The notes beneath the pieces were generated by a model. The model ran no database searches. It was not told the DNA's origin and was given only the letters and a program-made list of their open reading frames with translations. Of a DNA stretch of 5,954 bases, positions 1-5,954 are shown in pieces. Position 1 is the first letter of the stretch. Every line of letters begins with the position of its first letter. The position numbers and the translations under genes were made by a program. This DNA is from an uncultured Clostridia bacterium (lineage in GTDB: Bacteria; Bacillota; Clostridia; Christensenellales; Borkfalkiaceae), in the NCBI GenBank assembly GCA_944369635.1, contig CALVXL010000111.1, positions 1-5,954 on the forward strand, written 5' to 3'.

Positions 1-1263
1 CAACTCATATCCAGAGCCGATGTGACTGAGATTCAAAAGTACGATTACGTTTCTGTACTGTATTATGTCGGTGTCAAAGAGGAAAAAGTTTCCGAAATTA
101 CGGAGATTATGGTTCATTTTGAGTTTAACGGAACAGAAATTAAGTTTGCGCCGAACACCTGGGTTACTTTGAACATCCCTGCCGAAAAATTTCAGGATAG
201 GACTAATCTTTTCTGGGTACAGAACGGCGCTCCGGCAGATGTAATCGATGAAATCCGCATTGCGAGCGTCTATGCTTATAACAGTTCCGCCGCTTTGGAT
301 CTGAATACGATCGGAGCGACGACGGGTTGGAACGCGTGGGGAGATTCCGGCATAAAAACCGATACAAACACGACGGATAAGTATTATGACAGATCTTTTG
401 CGCCCGCAGGATGTCCGGAAGATTCCGCCAGGGTCATTCGTTTGGTAAACGATGAAACGGTAGGCTATAATGATTCCGGGAAAAAATACGGAAACTTCTA
501 TATCAGACCGACGATGACGAAGGAAGAATTGCAGCAGGCGCAGGCGGAAGGTTATAAGTCTGTCACTCTCAACGTCTACATCGACAGCAACGCGGCAACG
601 GCGCAGATTGCGTTGTTCCCCGACATCATGACGGGAAAGACAGCGGACAGTGCACAGTATCCGACGAAAAAATGGGTGCAACTTTCCTTCAGTTTGGCTA
701 ACTTTATCGGACAATATAACGGACAAATAAAACTGCTTTGGGTCGAGGTCGATCAAAACAACCCGCTTAGTGCGGTATGGCTGTCGGGGTTCCGTCTTTC
801 CAAAGACGATATCGTAAGTTTCGACAACGACATGGCGGCGTCCTATTTCTATACGACTTCGGGGACGATTACCTATGAAACCGATTTGAGCGGCTTGAAC
901 GATACGCCCGCCGACATCGCGAGCGCGGTAAAAATCGCTTCCGGTGCTTCCGATATGAATATCCATATTCTGAGCGGACAGAAAGCGCTGTACAACGATT
1001 CGTCTAAAACGATTACGATGACGGTTTATGTTGTAGCGAATGATAATAACGTTACGGCGAAGTTATATCACTGGGGACAGGCGGAAACTACAATTCAGGC
1101 GAATACCTGGACGACGATCACTTTCAATGCGAAAGACGATTCGGGCAATAACGGCATCTACAACGTCTGGAACTGGTTTGCCGACGGCACGCATACCGGA
1201 TGGCTGAATTTCGGCGCGAATACGATTTCGGCGATTTATATCGCGGGCTTGCAAATCGTATAA
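1..1263 (+). CDS. 3' part of a large modular, probably extracellular beta-sandwich protein (5' end outside window)
   Basis: The frame is open from base 1, so the GTG at 22 is an internal valine codon and the gene starts upstream; 420 residues are visible. Three diverged modules can be seen, at about residues 1-93 (incomplete), 94-268 and 269-420. Each ends with the same pattern: an Asn/Lys-x-Trp strand (Trp54, Trp225, Trp370), alternating hydrophobic residues, a Trp-containing strand (LFWVQ, KLLWVEV, NVWNW) and a closing hydrophobic strand (IRIASVYAY, WLSGFRL, IYIAGLQIV). The modules are rich in Thr, Asn, Asp, Ser and aromatic residues and have only one Cys, which suits secreted carbohydrate-binding or adhesive beta-sandwich domains of Clostridia. 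There is no LPXTG, SLH or dockerin signature at the C-terminus, which stops right after the last strand. An N-terminal signal peptide or catalytic domain could lie outside the window. I do not recognise a named family; the polysaccharide-binding role is inferred from composition and neighbours. Confidence 0.85.
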   Translation, partial: QLISRADVTEIQKYDYVSVLYYVGVKEEKVSEITEIMVHFEFNGTEIKFAPNTWVTLNIPAEKFQDRTNLFWVQNGAPADVIDEIRIASVYAYNSSAALDLNTIGATTGWNAWGDSGIKTDTNTTDKYYDRSFAPAGCPEDSARVIRLVNDETVGYNDSGKKYGNFYIRPTMTKEELQQAQAEGYKSVTLNVYIDSNAATAQIALFPDIMTGKTADSAQYPTKKWVQLSFSLANFIGQYNGQIKLLWVEVDQNNPLSAVWLSGFRLSKDDIVSFDNDMAASYFYTTSGTITYETDLSGLNDTPADIASAVKIASGASDMNIHILSGQKALYNDSSKTITMTVYVVANDNNVTAKLYHWGQAETTIQANTWTTITFNAKDDSGNNGIYNVWNWFADGTHTGWLNFGANTISAIYIAGLQIV

Positions 1264-1284
1264 CAAAAAGTTAAAACGCTTAAA

Positions 1285-1322
1285 ATTACGCACGGGACGG
1301 CAACCGCCGCCCCGTGCGTAAT
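1285..1322. terminator. Strong GC-rich hairpin downstream of the modular gene, without a U-tract
   Basis: A perfect 12-bp inverted repeat (ATTACGCACGGG at 1285-1296 with CCCGTGCGTAAT at 1311-1322) continues, after one mismatch, into four more pairs (CGGC with GCCG) and an AACC loop. It starts 22 bases after the stop codon at 1261-1263, where a terminator would be expected. On the + strand it is followed by AAAAAAAG instead of U residues. On the - strand it is followed by TTTAAGCGTTTTAA, which is more terminator-like. It may end or stabilise the 3' end of the upstream mRNA, or work in the opposite direction. The hairpin is certain; its role is inferred. Confidence 0.6.
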
Positions 1323-1349
1323 AAAAAAAGATAAAAATTTTAGCCGTAC

Positions 1350-1414
1350 AAATCAATTCGTATATTTACTTGCGGCGAAAAACATGATACTATTATAATA
1401 CATTAAATTGATTT
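1350..1414. promoter_or_regulatory. 9-bp inverted repeat flanking the operon promoter (candidate operator pair)
   Basis: AAATCAATT at 1350-1358 is the exact reverse complement of AATTGATTT at 1406-1414. The arms are centred 56 bp apart. The first lies upstream of the -35 box and the second falls where transcription should begin, about 7 bases after the -10 box. This placement would suit two half-sites for a looping or dimeric regulator controlling the GtaA-like/GH3 operon. The DNA is AT-rich, so chance is a real alternative, and no regulator gene is in the window. Confidence 0.35.
1370..1399 (+). promoter_or_regulatory. Sigma-70/SigA-type promoter for the GtaA-like/GH3 operon
   Basis: A perfect TATAAT at 1394-1399 lies 18 bp after TTGCGG at 1370-1375, which keeps the TTG of the -35 consensus. 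The predicted start point is about 1405-1407, giving a leader of about 40 bases before the ATG at 1445. The surrounding DNA is very AT-rich. It is the only convincing promoter between the upstream gene and the operon. Confidence 0.65.
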
Positions 1415-1431
1415 CAAAAAAATAAAATTAC

Positions 1432-1436
1432 GGGAG
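1432..1436 (+). promoter_or_regulatory. Ribosome binding site of the GtaA-like gene
   Basis: GGGAG sits 8 bases before the ATG at 1445 and supports that start codon. Confidence 0.75.
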
Positions 1437-1444
1437 ACGAGAAC

Positions 1445-3463
1445 ATGGACAGAATATTACCTGCATATCCGCTTTGGATAATCGATCCGCTTTTTTCACT
1501 GTGGTCAAAAAACGATACGCTGATCGGCGGCGACACGATGTTTTGGACGGGGCAGACGCAGCGCGCTTGCGGATTCGTGCGTTACAACGGAAAAACTTAC
1601 CGCTTTATGGGATATCGTGAAGACGCGCAGGCGTTGGAGCAGACGAACCTGCAAATCAGCGCATTTGCTACGGAATACACTTTCCGCGCGGAGGAATTCA
1701 CGCTGAAAGTAAGCTTTGTTTCGCCGCGTTTGCCCAGCGATTTAGACATTTTGTCCTGTCCCGTATGCTACACCGAATACGAAGTGCTTCCCGTCGGAGC
1801 GCTTCCTGCGGACTTTTCGATAGCGATCGCCCTCGACGAAGACTTCTGTTATGCCGATAAAAAAGAATGGGTGGTCGGCGGCGTCATTCCTCTTAAGGGG
1901 TATGAAGCGGCGTACTTCACGCGCGGGCGCAACCTGGTGCTTTCCGATACCAGCGACTGCGTGACGCCCGATTGGGGTGATTTTTACCTTGCGGGCGAGG
2001 AAAGCTGGTTTATTTCCGAGAGCGGCATCAATTATTATATCGCCAACGGAAAGACGGAGTATCTGCGCAAAAACTTCGAACGGCAGTATGTTTTCAGCGT
2101 CAACCGCTCGCCGAAAGGAACTTTTCTGACGGCAGTCGACGACAAGGTGTCTATTTTCTATTTCGGGGAATGGCTGAAGAGTTATTATTTCCGCGGCGGA
2201 AAGACGATTATAGATGCGATGAATTTCTTTACGCGCGATCACGACGTCATCTCGGAAAAATGCAAGGCGTTCGACGCACAGCTCAAAGCAGATTGCGACA
2301 GGGTGGGCAAAGACTATTATACGCTCGCTTGCGCGTCGCTCAGACAATCCGTGGGCGCGCATAAACTTGTGCAGAACGCCAAAGGCGAACTTCTGTTTCT
2401 GTCCAAGGAAAATAATTCCAACGGCTGTATCGGCACGGTGGACGTCAGCTATCCGTCCATGCCGCTGTTTTTGCTCTACAATCCCGAACTCGTCAGCGCG
2501 ATGATGAACGGCATTTACGCTTTTGCGCGTATGCCCGTTTGGAATTACGACTTTGCGCCGCACGATCTGGGCACGTATCCGTGGTGCTCGGGGCAGGTTT
2601 ACGGCACCACGTATAAGGATGAAAAGTACGGTTGCGGCATGTATTCTACGTGGGCGTTTCCGCGCACGAATCAGATGCTGTATATCCGTCCCGCCGAAAG
2701 CAACGTTTACGACTTCGATACGCAGATGCCCGTGGAAGAATGCGGTAATATGCTCATCATGACGGCGGCGGCGATCGTCGCGGGCGCGAACAAGGATATC
2801 GCCAAAAAGAATTTCGATCTTTTGAAAAAGTGGGTAAAGTTTCTGGAAAAATACGGTCTCAAACCCGCTAATCAGCTTTGTACGGACGATTTCGCGGGGC
2901 ACCTTGCCAACAACGTCAATCTGGCGATCAAAGCGCTGGTCGGCATAGAAAGTTTTTCCATAATTTGCAAAATGCTGGGCAAGGAAACGCTCGCCGAAAA
3001 TTATGAAAAGAAGGCGGAAAAATTTGCCGCCGATCTGAAAGCGGGTGTCGGCGACGGCATTATGCCGCTCGCTTACGGTATGGAAAACAGTTATTCGATC
3101 AAATATAACATCCTTTTCGATAAACTCTTCGGATTTGAACTTATCGGACAGGATGTGTGTGAGCGCGAGACCGCTTATTATATCGAAAAGTCCAACCGCT
3201 ACGGCGTTCCGCTGGACACGCGGGAAACATATACCAAATCCGACTGGATCTTATGGGCTTCGGCGCTTACGGACGATAAGGAAAAGCGGGAAAAACTTTA
3301 TCAGCCCGTCGTCCGTTATCTGAAAGAAACGCCCTCGCGGGTGCCTTTCTGCGATTGGTATCAGACGAAACTGGGCGAAAAAATGCACTTTTTCAACCGC
3401 ACGGTACAAGGCGGTATCTTTGCACCGCTCCTGAAAGACAGCGGTAAAATGCGCATAAAATAA
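1445..3463 (+). CDS. Glutaminase A-like (GtaA/DUF4965 family) protein, cytoplasmic form
   Basis: The protein has 672 residues. Residues about 8-57 match the short DUF4964 N-terminal segment (DPLFSLWS, GGDTMFWTG, GKTYRFMG). About 75-290 is the GtaA N-terminal beta-sandwich (DUF5127). About 295-660 is the helical-hairpin DUF4965/DUF1793 region, with family hallmarks: KENNSNGCIGTVDVSYPSMP (321-340), APHDLGTYPW (371-380), MPVEECGNMLIM (428-439), NQLCTDDFAGHLANNVNL (476-493), KYNILFDKLFG (553-563), NRYGVPLDTRETYTKSDW (584-601) and ETPSRVPFCDWY (628-639). Fungal members are named glutaminase A, but the bacterial branch is mostly annotated by domain only. The all-helical domain resembles the (alpha/alpha)6 folds of many glycosidases, so a sugar-active role is a serious alternative, supported by the GH3 gene directly downstream. 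No signal peptide is present, whereas many relatives in Bacteroidetes are exported. The start is set by GGGAG 8 bases upstream. Family membership is firm; the substrate is unknown. Confidence 0.9.
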   Translation: MDRILPAYPLWIIDPLFSLWSKNDTLIGGDTMFWTGQTQRACGFVRYNGKTYRFMGYREDAQALEQTNLQISAFATEYTFRAEEFTLKVSFVSPRLPSDLDILSCPVCYTEYEVLPVGALPADFSIAIALDEDFCYADKKEWVVGGVIPLKGYEAAYFTRGRNLVLSDTSDCVTPDWGDFYLAGEESWFISESGINYYIANGKTEYLRKNFERQYVFSVNRSPKGTFLTAVDDKVSIFYFGEWLKSYYFRGGKTIIDAMNFFTRDHDVISEKCKAFDAQLKADCDRVGKDYYTLACASLRQSVGAHKLVQNAKGELLFLSKENNSNGCIGTVDVSYPSMPLFLLYNPELVSAMMNGIYAFARMPVWNYDFAPHDLGTYPWCSGQVYGTTYKDEKYGCGMYSTWAFPRTNQMLYIRPAESNVYDFDTQMPVEECGNMLIMTAAAIVAGANKDIAKKNFDLLKKWVKFLEKYGLKPANQLCTDDFAGHLANNVNLAIKALVGIESFSIICKMLGKETLAENYEKKAEKFAADLKAGVGDGIMPLAYGMENSYSIKYNILFDKLFGFELIGQDVCERETAYYIEKSNRYGVPLDTRETYTKSDWILWASALTDDKEKREKLYQPVVRYLKETPSRVPFCDWYQTKLGEKMHFFNRTVQGGIFAPLLKDSGKMRIK

Positions 3464-3465
3464 TC

Positions 3466-3471
3466 GAGGAG
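3466..3471 (+). promoter_or_regulatory. Ribosome binding site of the GH3 gene
   Basis: GAGGAG lies in the 16-base gap between the two genes, 8 bases before the ATG at 3480. There is no room for a separate promoter in the gap, so the two genes are very likely co-transcribed. Confidence 0.85.
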
Positions 3472-3479
3472 ATTAAGAG

Positions 3480-5486
3480 ATGAAAAAATTGACGGTCAAA
3501 GATCTTACCGCGGAGGAAAAGCTCCGCCTGATTTGCAGCGACGGCTTCTGGCATACGGTCGATCTTGGCGGAAAAATCCCCAAAGTTACCGTATCCGACG
3601 GTCCTATCGGCGTAAGACAGGCGGAACATGACGAAAACAACGTGTGGAAAAGGGATATCCCCGCCATAGCTTATCCAGCCGTGCAGAACCTTGCAAACTC
3701 GTGGAGCCGCGAAGGCGCGCGGGAAATGGGGGAAGCGCTCGCGGACGACTGCATCGAAAACGGCGTGGATATTCTTCTCGCGCCGGGTGTGAATATTAAG
3801 CGAAATCCGCTTAACGGACGTAATTTTGAATATTTTTCGGAAGATCCTTATCTGGCGGGTACTCTTGCTTATGAATATATTTCCGGTTTGCAAAACCGCG
3901 GCGTCGGCGCTTGTCTCAAGCATTATTATGCGAACAACGCAGAATATAACCGCTTTGAGCAGTCGAGCGACGTGGACGAGCGCACGCTCCGCGAAATATA
4001 TTTAAAACCGTTTGAAATCGCCTGCAAGGCGAAGCCAATATCCGCGATGTGCGCGTATAACCGCATAAACGGCGTGTATGCTTCCGAAAATAAGAAAGGG
4101 TTCAAAATTTTGCGTGAAGAATTCGGTTTCGACGGCGCTATCTACTCCGACTGGGAAGCCGTGCGCGACAGAACGGCTTCTGCAAAGGCGGGGCTGGATA
4201 TCGAATTTCCTTTCAATCAGAAAAATTACGAAAAGCTCGTTGCCGATTATAAAGCGGGGCTTTTGTCGGACGAGGAACTCGACAGCTGTGCGGCACGCGT
4301 TTTAAATTTGGCATATCGTTGCGAGGAGATGCGCAAAGGCAGAAAGGTCGCAAAAACCAAAGAGGAGCGTCTGGCGATTGCCCGCAGACTTGCGGAGGAA
4401 AGCATTGTACTTTTGAAAAACGACGGCGTGTTGCCGCTTAAAAAGGGGCAGGCTGTTTCCGTTTGCGGCGAGTGCGCCGCGCCCGGAAGGTGCGGTCTCA
4501 TCGCGGGCGGCGGATCTTCCATGGTGCAGTGGGCGGATCCTTTCTTCAACATTCCCGCGCTTTTGCGCGACCGTATCGGCTCCGAGGTGAAATATGTGCC
4601 TGCGTTCTGGACGAAAGGCATTCTTTCCAACGGTAAAAAATTATACAACGCGTATCTGAACGCGGCGGAAAGCGACGTCGCTGTCGTCTGTGCGGGTACG
4701 GGTGCGGACATAGAATGCGAGGGCAGCGACCGCGAGAGCATGCGATTGCCCGTCGCGCAGGAAAATATGATTTTGGAAACGGCGCGCGCCAATCCGAATA
4801 CCGTCGTGGTATTGTTTGCGGGCAGCGCGCTCGATATGAGCGCATGGAAAGACAGCGTTGCCGCCATCGTTTGGGCGGGGTTCTGCGGCGTGGGCGGAGG
4901 CGAGGCCGTTGCCGATATTCTTACGGGCAGAGTCAATCCGAGCGGCAAACTTTCCGAATCTTTTCCCCGCAAAATTGAAGATTCCTCTTCATATAACTCT
5001 TATAAGGATGCTCTCGTCGCGCATTATGAAGAAGGTCTCAATGTCGGTTACCGTTACTATGATCGGCACGATACGGACGTGGCGTTCCCGTTCGGGTTCG
5101 GGCTGAGCTATTCGCAGTTTGAGTATTCCGATTTGAAACTCGTCGCAGAAAACGACGGCGTGCAGGTGCGTTTTTCCGTAAAAAATCTGTCCGAAACGGA
5201 TGGAAAAGAAGTTTGTCAGATCTACGTGCATCCCGTCGCTTCATACGTTTACAGACCCGTAAAGGAACTTAAAGGGTACGAAAAGGTGTTTGTTAAGGCG
5301 GGGAAGAAAAACGAGGTGGCAATCGTACTCGATAAAAGCGCGTTTGCTTACTATTCCGTTGCCGAAGACGGCTGGAAAACGGAGGATGGCGTTTACGAAA
5401 TTCTTATCGGCGCGTCCTCGAAAGATATTCGCCTATGTGCGAAGGTCAAAATCTCGCAATCGAAAGCATTGCTTTTGACAACGTAA
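3480..5486 (+). CDS. Family 3 glycoside hydrolase, probable cytoplasmic beta-glucosidase
   Basis: This enzyme of 668 residues should hydrolyse terminal beta-linked sugars from oligosaccharides or glycosides with retention of configuration. Residues about 8-280 form the GH3 N-terminal barrel, with SDGPIGVR (39-46), GRNFEYFSEDPYLAG (113-127), KHYYANN (147-153) and the nucleophile motif IYSDW, giving Asp224. Residues about 305-540 are the GH3 C-terminal alpha/beta sandwich (VLLKNDGVLPL; GGGSSMV), with IECEGSDR at 411-418, where Glu414 is the likely acid/base. FPFGFGLSYS (536-545) leads into a fibronectin-III-like domain (about 560-655). There is no PA14 insert and no signal peptide, so it probably acts inside the cell. 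The length is a little below the usual 700-750 residues, but nothing essential is missing. It lies 16 bases after the GtaA-like gene and shares its transcript. Beta-glucosidase is the commonest activity of this domain layout; beta-xylosidase, arabinosidase or a saponin/flavonoid glycosidase are alternatives that sequence alone does not exclude. Confidence 0.95.
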   Translation: MKKLTVKDLTAEEKLRLICSDGFWHTVDLGGKIPKVTVSDGPIGVRQAEHDENNVWKRDIPAIAYPAVQNLANSWSREGAREMGEALADDCIENGVDILLAPGVNIKRNPLNGRNFEYFSEDPYLAGTLAYEYISGLQNRGVGACLKHYYANNAEYNRFEQSSDVDERTLREIYLKPFEIACKAKPISAMCAYNRINGVYASENKKGFKILREEFGFDGAIYSDWEAVRDRTASAKAGLDIEFPFNQKNYEKLVADYKAGLLSDEELDSCAARVLNLAYRCEEMRKGRKVAKTKEERLAIARRLAEESIVLLKNDGVLPLKKGQAVSVCGECAAPGRCGLIAGGGSSMVQWADPFFNIPALLRDRIGSEVKYVPAFWTKGILSNGKKLYNAYLNAAESDVAVVCAGTGADIECEGSDRESMRLPVAQENMILETARANPNTVVVLFAGSALDMSAWKDSVAAIVWAGFCGVGGGEAVADILTGRVNPSGKLSESFPRKIEDSSSYNSYKDALVAHYEEGLNVGYRYYDRHDTDVAFPFGFGLSYSQFEYSDLKLVAENDGVQVRFSVKNLSETDGKEVCQIYVHPVASYVYRPVKELKGYEKVFVKAGKKNEVAIVLDKSAFAYYSVAEDGWKTEDGVYEILIGASSKDIRLCAKVKISQSKALLLTT

Positions 5487-5578
5487 ACATTAAATCAAAA
5501 CTCGATATCTTTTACAGAATAAAGTTAAAGAAATATTATTTAACAATGCTATCTCTTATCTGATAAGCATCTCTAAAA

Positions 5579-5600
5579 GTGTCTAACTTATGGGGTGCAT
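5579..5600 (+). mobile_element. Possible right-end remnant of an IS3-family (IS150-group) insertion sequence
   Basis: TGTCTAACTTATGGGGTGCA at 5580-5599 reads TGCACCCCATAAGTTAGACA on the other strand. This resembles the terminal inverted repeats I remember for the IS150 group of the IS3 family (TGnACTGCACCC...GTTnGAC). In that orientation the element body would lie to the left, but only 92 bases separate it from the GH3 stop codon and no transposase is present. It would therefore be a solo or decayed end. The match is from memory of the family and is not proven. Confidence 0.35.
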
Positions 5601-5610
5601 ATTAAATCTC

Positions 5611-5657
5611 TTTTTTGTTATCGAATTCAAGCTGCATTTTTTTATATTATGTCCATT
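5611..5657 (+). repeat. Imperfect direct repeat, copy 1
   Basis: This 47-base stretch aligns with 5889-5936 with seven mismatches and one single-base gap (40 of 48 positions identical). Shared blocks include TTTTTT, AATTCA, TGC, TTTT and TTATGTCCATT. Similarity ends abruptly after ATGTCCATT, where coding-like sequence begins. To the left, copy 1 lacks the terminator hairpin that precedes copy 2. Confidence 0.75.
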
Positions 5658-5777
5658 GAGGGTAAACGTATCGCGTTGGTAAACAATACGTCCCGGGAAC
5701 AAAAAACGATATTTTACGATGCACAGGGCAAAGAAAGCGAAGTCGTCCTTGCTCCGATGCAGATATTATGGAAATAA
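5649..5777 (+). pseudogene. 3' remnant of a gene, 42 codons, possibly the C-terminal strand region of a carbohydrate-active enzyme
   Basis: The frame reads MSIEGKRIALVNN, then YDAQGKESEVVLAPMQILWK and stops at 5775-5777. From the glycine-lysine on it looks like genuine protein: alternating hydrophobic strands (RIALVNN, KTIFYD, EVVLAP, QILW) and a YDAQGKE turn, as found at the last beta-sandwich domain of many glycoside hydrolases. Base composition is also clearly more coding-like than its T-rich surroundings. The ATG belongs to the repeat copy before it, has no Shine-Dalgarno sequence, and the upstream residues (to 5595) look non-coding. The best reading is a gene tail whose 5' part was lost when the repeat-bearing DNA arrived. 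A genuine 42-residue peptide is less likely. The parent family is not identified. Confidence 0.5.
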
Positions 5778-5858
5778 GCAAAAAAATTGCGCCAATTTAG
5801 ATAATGATTATTTTCATTGCTTGATTTGCCTTAGCTGTAAGTTGATATGCATAAAATT

Positions 5859-5894
5859 AAACGAACTCTAAATTTCTCTCAGAGTTCGTTTTTT
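5859..5894 (+). terminator. Rho-independent terminator
   Basis: AAACGAACTCT (5859-5869) pairs perfectly with AGAGTTCGTTT (5881-5891) around an 11-base loop. The stem runs into a six-T tract (5889-5894). It lies 81 bases after the stop codon of the gene remnant and is the only classic intrinsic terminator in the window. On the - strand the hairpin is followed by TTTAATTTTA, so it may work both ways. It may have belonged to the lost gene or to the mobile sequence whose repeat starts in its T-tract. Confidence 0.8.
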
Positions 5895-5936
5895 CGTTGT
5901 CAAATTCAGGTTGCTTTTTATTATTTTATGTCCATT
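5889..5936 (+). repeat. Imperfect direct repeat, copy 2
   Basis: This is the partner of 5611-5657 (40 of 48 positions identical). It begins in the T-tract of the terminator and ends with TTATGTCCATT. After it the sequence diverges from copy 1 and runs to the window end as a short open frame (ATG at 5928, reading MSIFAVIPF) that has no ribosome binding site and is not called as a gene. Confidence 0.75.
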
Positions 5937-5954
5937 TTTGCTGTTATACCCTTC

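Larger units (their letters stand above)
5487..5954. other. 468-bp region without an intact gene, carrying repeats and remnants
   Basis: After the GH3 stop codon the DNA turns strongly AT-rich and no full-length gene with a ribosome binding site can be found on either strand. It contains, in order, a small palindrome (5555-5567), an IS3-like end (5579-5600), repeat copy 1 (5611-5657), a gene tail (5649-5777), an intrinsic terminator (5859-5894) and repeat copy 2 (5889-5936). No convincing U-tailed terminator lies directly behind the GH3 gene, so its transcript may run on to the terminator at 5859. The pattern is that of a region scarred by mobile elements. Confidence 0.6.

Noticed and set aside
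22..24. GTG as the start of the first gene
   Set aside because: The frame is open to base 1, there is no ribosome binding site before it, and the codon lies inside a partial module.
1063..1356. A 97-codon minus-strand frame through the end of the modular gene and the hairpin
   Set aside because: It is antisense to the last beta-sandwich module and reads through the GC-rich hairpin, with a low-complexity basic product.
1742..2902. A 386-codon open frame on the minus strand
   Set aside because: It lies wholly antisense to the GtaA-like gene, whose family motifs run through the same bases. Its translation is rich in Arg, His and Ile with no recognisable motif, as expected from the mirror of GC-biased codons.
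3393..3923. A 176-codon open frame on the minus strand crossing the junction between the two operon genes
   Set aside because: It overlaps both well-supported genes and their ribosome binding site, and shows no protein family signal.
4247..4972. A 241-codon open frame on the minus strand
   Set aside because: It is antisense to the GH3 C-terminal domain, including the EGSDR motif. The product is Ser/Pro/Ala-rich with no domain pattern.
5466..5479. AAAGC-ATT-GCTTT hairpin as terminator of the GH3 gene
   Set aside because: It is only a 5-bp stem inside the last codons of the gene and has no U-tract after it.
5784..5798. AAATTG-CGC-CAATTT inverted repeat after the gene remnant
   Set aside because: It is short and AT-rich, with no U-tract. 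The much stronger terminator at 5859-5894 explains transcript ending.
5928..5954. Start of a gene reading MSIFAVIPF to the window end
   Set aside because: The ATG belongs to the direct repeat, no Shine-Dalgarno sequence precedes it, and nine codons cannot be assessed.
5487..5954. CRISPR array, tRNA or riboswitch in the 3' intergenic region
   Set aside because: There are only two imperfect repeat copies 231 bases apart, no cloverleaf with a TTCGAAT-type T-loop pairing and acceptor stem, and no recognisable aptamer core.

Overview
The window looks like a piece of a Bacillota (Clostridia-type) genome, probably from a gut or other polysaccharide-rich habitat. The reasons are strong GGAG-type Shine-Dalgarno sequences, AT-rich intergenic DNA between mid-GC genes, a clean TATAAT box, and the gene content: a modular secreted-type beta-sandwich protein, a GtaA/DUF4965-family protein and a GH3 beta-glucosidase. 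The genus cannot be read from the sequence.

Layout, all on the + strand. (1) 1-1263 is the 3' part of a large gene that begins before the window. It encodes at least three tandem, diverged beta-sandwich modules that look extracellular. (2) 1264-1444 is an AT-rich intergenic region. It holds a strong GC-rich hairpin that lacks a U-tract, then a promoter (TTGCGG, 18 bp, TATAAT) bracketed by a 9-bp inverted repeat, then a ribosome binding site. (3) 1445-3463 encodes a 672-residue protein of the glutaminase-A-like (DUF4964/DUF5127/DUF4965/DUF1793) family. (4) Sixteen bases later, 3480-5486 encodes a complete 668-residue family 3 glycoside hydrolase with recognisable catalytic residues. (5) 5487-5954 has no intact gene. 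It carries a sequence resembling an IS3-family right end, an imperfect 47/48-bp direct repeat, a 42-codon coding-looking tail between the two repeat copies, and a good intrinsic terminator.

The two complete genes almost certainly form one transcript from the promoter at about 1370-1399. Neither product has a signal peptide, so they probably act in the cytoplasm on imported oligosaccharides or glycosides. The GH3 enzyme would release terminal sugars, while the GtaA-like protein has a six-hairpin-type domain of uncertain substrate. The upstream modular protein may bind or process polysaccharide outside the cell, but it is separated by a hairpin and a new promoter and may be an independent unit. 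The most unusual parts are the repeat-bracketed gene remnant at the 3' end, which looks like a scar of mobile-element activity, and the inverted repeat around the operon promoter, a candidate operator. No clearly new multi-gene system is visible.
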